Of a DNA stretch of 5,777 nt, positions 5,119 through 5,777 are shown in pieces. Numbering within the stretch: position 1 is the first letter of the stretch; every line of letters starts with the position of its first letter. The DNA is from Calditrichia bacterium (lineage in GTDB: Bacteria > Calditrichota > Calditrichia > Calditrichales > Calditrichaceae): assembly GCA_027039465.1 (NCBI GenBank), contig JALWEA010000018.1:1-5777 (forward strand), written 5' to 3'. The position numbers and the translations under genes were made by a program. The notes beneath the pieces are model-generated. The model was not told the DNA's origin. It saw nothing but the letters and a program-made list of their open reading frames with translations, and ran no database searches.

Positions 5119-5777
5119 AATCCGAGAAAAAGAACACATCTTCAAATCCGGGAATTTACCTTCATATTCCGTTTTGCGAACGCAAATGCGGCTATTGCGA
5201 TTTTTATTCGGTAACCTCATTACAGGGTAAAGGCGCCTTTGTAGAAGCTTTGTTAAAAGAAATCGATTTGGTAAGCCGGAAACGGAAGCCGAAGCAAGTT
5301 TTTGACACCATCTATTTGGGCGGCGGCACGCCATCGCTTTTGACACCCGACGAATTGGAACGGATTTTACAGGCCTTGCACACCCATTTTAAAATTTCCG
5401 CAAATTGTGAAATTACTTTGGAAGCCAATCCCGGTACGGTGGTCGAGTCGTATTTGCAAGAGTATCGCTCATTGGGGGTAAATCGTCTGAGTTTGGGCAT
5501 TCAAAGTTTTAATGAGCGGGAATTGCATTTGCTGGAACGCATTCATTCCGCGGCTGAAGCGCTGCAAACCTTTGATTTGGCCCGAAGTACGGGCTTTGAA
5601 AACATCAGCATCGATTTGATTTACGCTTTGCCTGGGCAGACAAAGGCCGCCTGGCAAGCTTCTTTGCAAAAGGCGGTGGAATTGCAACCGGAGCACATTT
5701 CGGCTTACAATTTGATTTTTGAAGAAGGAACGCCGTTTTTCAAACGCAGGCAGGAAGGTATTCTGCGGCAAAAAAGC
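5115..5777 (+). CDS. hemW: HemW, radical-SAM heme chaperone (3' end outside window)
   Basis: Radical-SAM protein of the HemN/HemW family; HemW binds heme and is thought to deliver it to respiratory enzymes, not to oxidise coproporphyrinogen. 221 codons are visible with no stop; the family is about 370-390 residues. Seen: IYLHIPFCERKCGYCDFYS with cluster cysteines Cys21, Cys25 and Cys28, then GGGTPS, EANPG, GVNRLSLGIQSF, ERIHSAAEA, SIDLIYALPGQ and HISAYNLIFEEGTPF. After the third Cys comes Asp-Phe and no fourth Cys two residues on (the CxC of true HemN), so HemW is the better call; many databases would call it oxygen-independent coproporphyrinogen oxidase-like. The ATG overlaps the lepB stop as ATGA, and no Shine-Dalgarno precedes it, suggesting translational coupling. 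A 13-residue polar N-terminal tail precedes the core. Confidence 0.95.
   Translation, partial: MKSEKKNTSSNPGIYLHIPFCERKCGYCDFYSVTSLQGKGAFVEALLKEIDLVSRKRKPKQVFDTIYLGGGTPSLLTPDELERILQALHTHFKISANCEITLEANPGTVVESYLQEYRSLGVNRLSLGIQSFNERELHLLERIHSAAEALQTFDLARSTGFENISIDLIYALPGQTKAAWQASLQKAVELQPEHISAYNLIFEEGTPFFKRRQEGILRQKS

Overview
The window is a stretch of ordinary bacterial housekeeping chromosome with moderate GC (estimated by eye, not counted). Five protein genes are recognisable, and two are cut by the window edges. On the minus strand are folC (folylpolyglutamate/dihydrofolate synthase, C-terminus beyond base 1) and uppS (isoprenyl, probably undecaprenyl, diphosphate synthase). On the plus strand are lepA (elongation factor 4), lepB (signal peptidase I) and hemW (radical-SAM heme chaperone, C-terminus beyond base 5777).

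Organism: LepA has SHA after RERGITIK, a variant I associate with the Bacteroidetes/Ignavibacteria/Calditrichota side of the tree, and the intergenic DNA is full of heptad and octad repeat arrays. I infer a member of or near the FCB group, possibly Calditrichota. This is a family-knowledge guess; no rRNA or other marker is present to settle it.

Layout: folC 1-1035 (-); repeat-filled gap 1036-1366; uppS 1367-2140 (-, TTG start); divergent gap 2141-2579 with a second repeat element and the probable lepA promoter region; lepA 2580-4385 (+); 16 bp; lepB 4402-5118 (+, TTG start after a perfect AGGAGG); 4-bp ATGA overlap; hemW 5115-5777 (+). lepA-lepB-hemW is clearly one operon joining translation, protein export and heme or radical-SAM functions. 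uppS stands alone between the repeat elements. folC lies downstream of it on the same strand.

The unusual content is all intergenic. Two composite repeat elements (about 1070-1327 and 2287-2490) lie in the same orientation on either side of uppS. Both run in the order: octads GGTTRAAT, heptads ATTCGTT, inverted heptad(s) YTGGGAA, a non-repetitive centre, then heptads CCCARTT. Their 49-nt cores match at 45 of 49 positions. Element 1 also holds a near-perfect inverted repeat of about 31 bp, and a further heptad array (TMATCTT) next to it runs into the last codons and stop of uppS. I see no new enzymatic or defence system here; the repeat elements are what deserves a second look.
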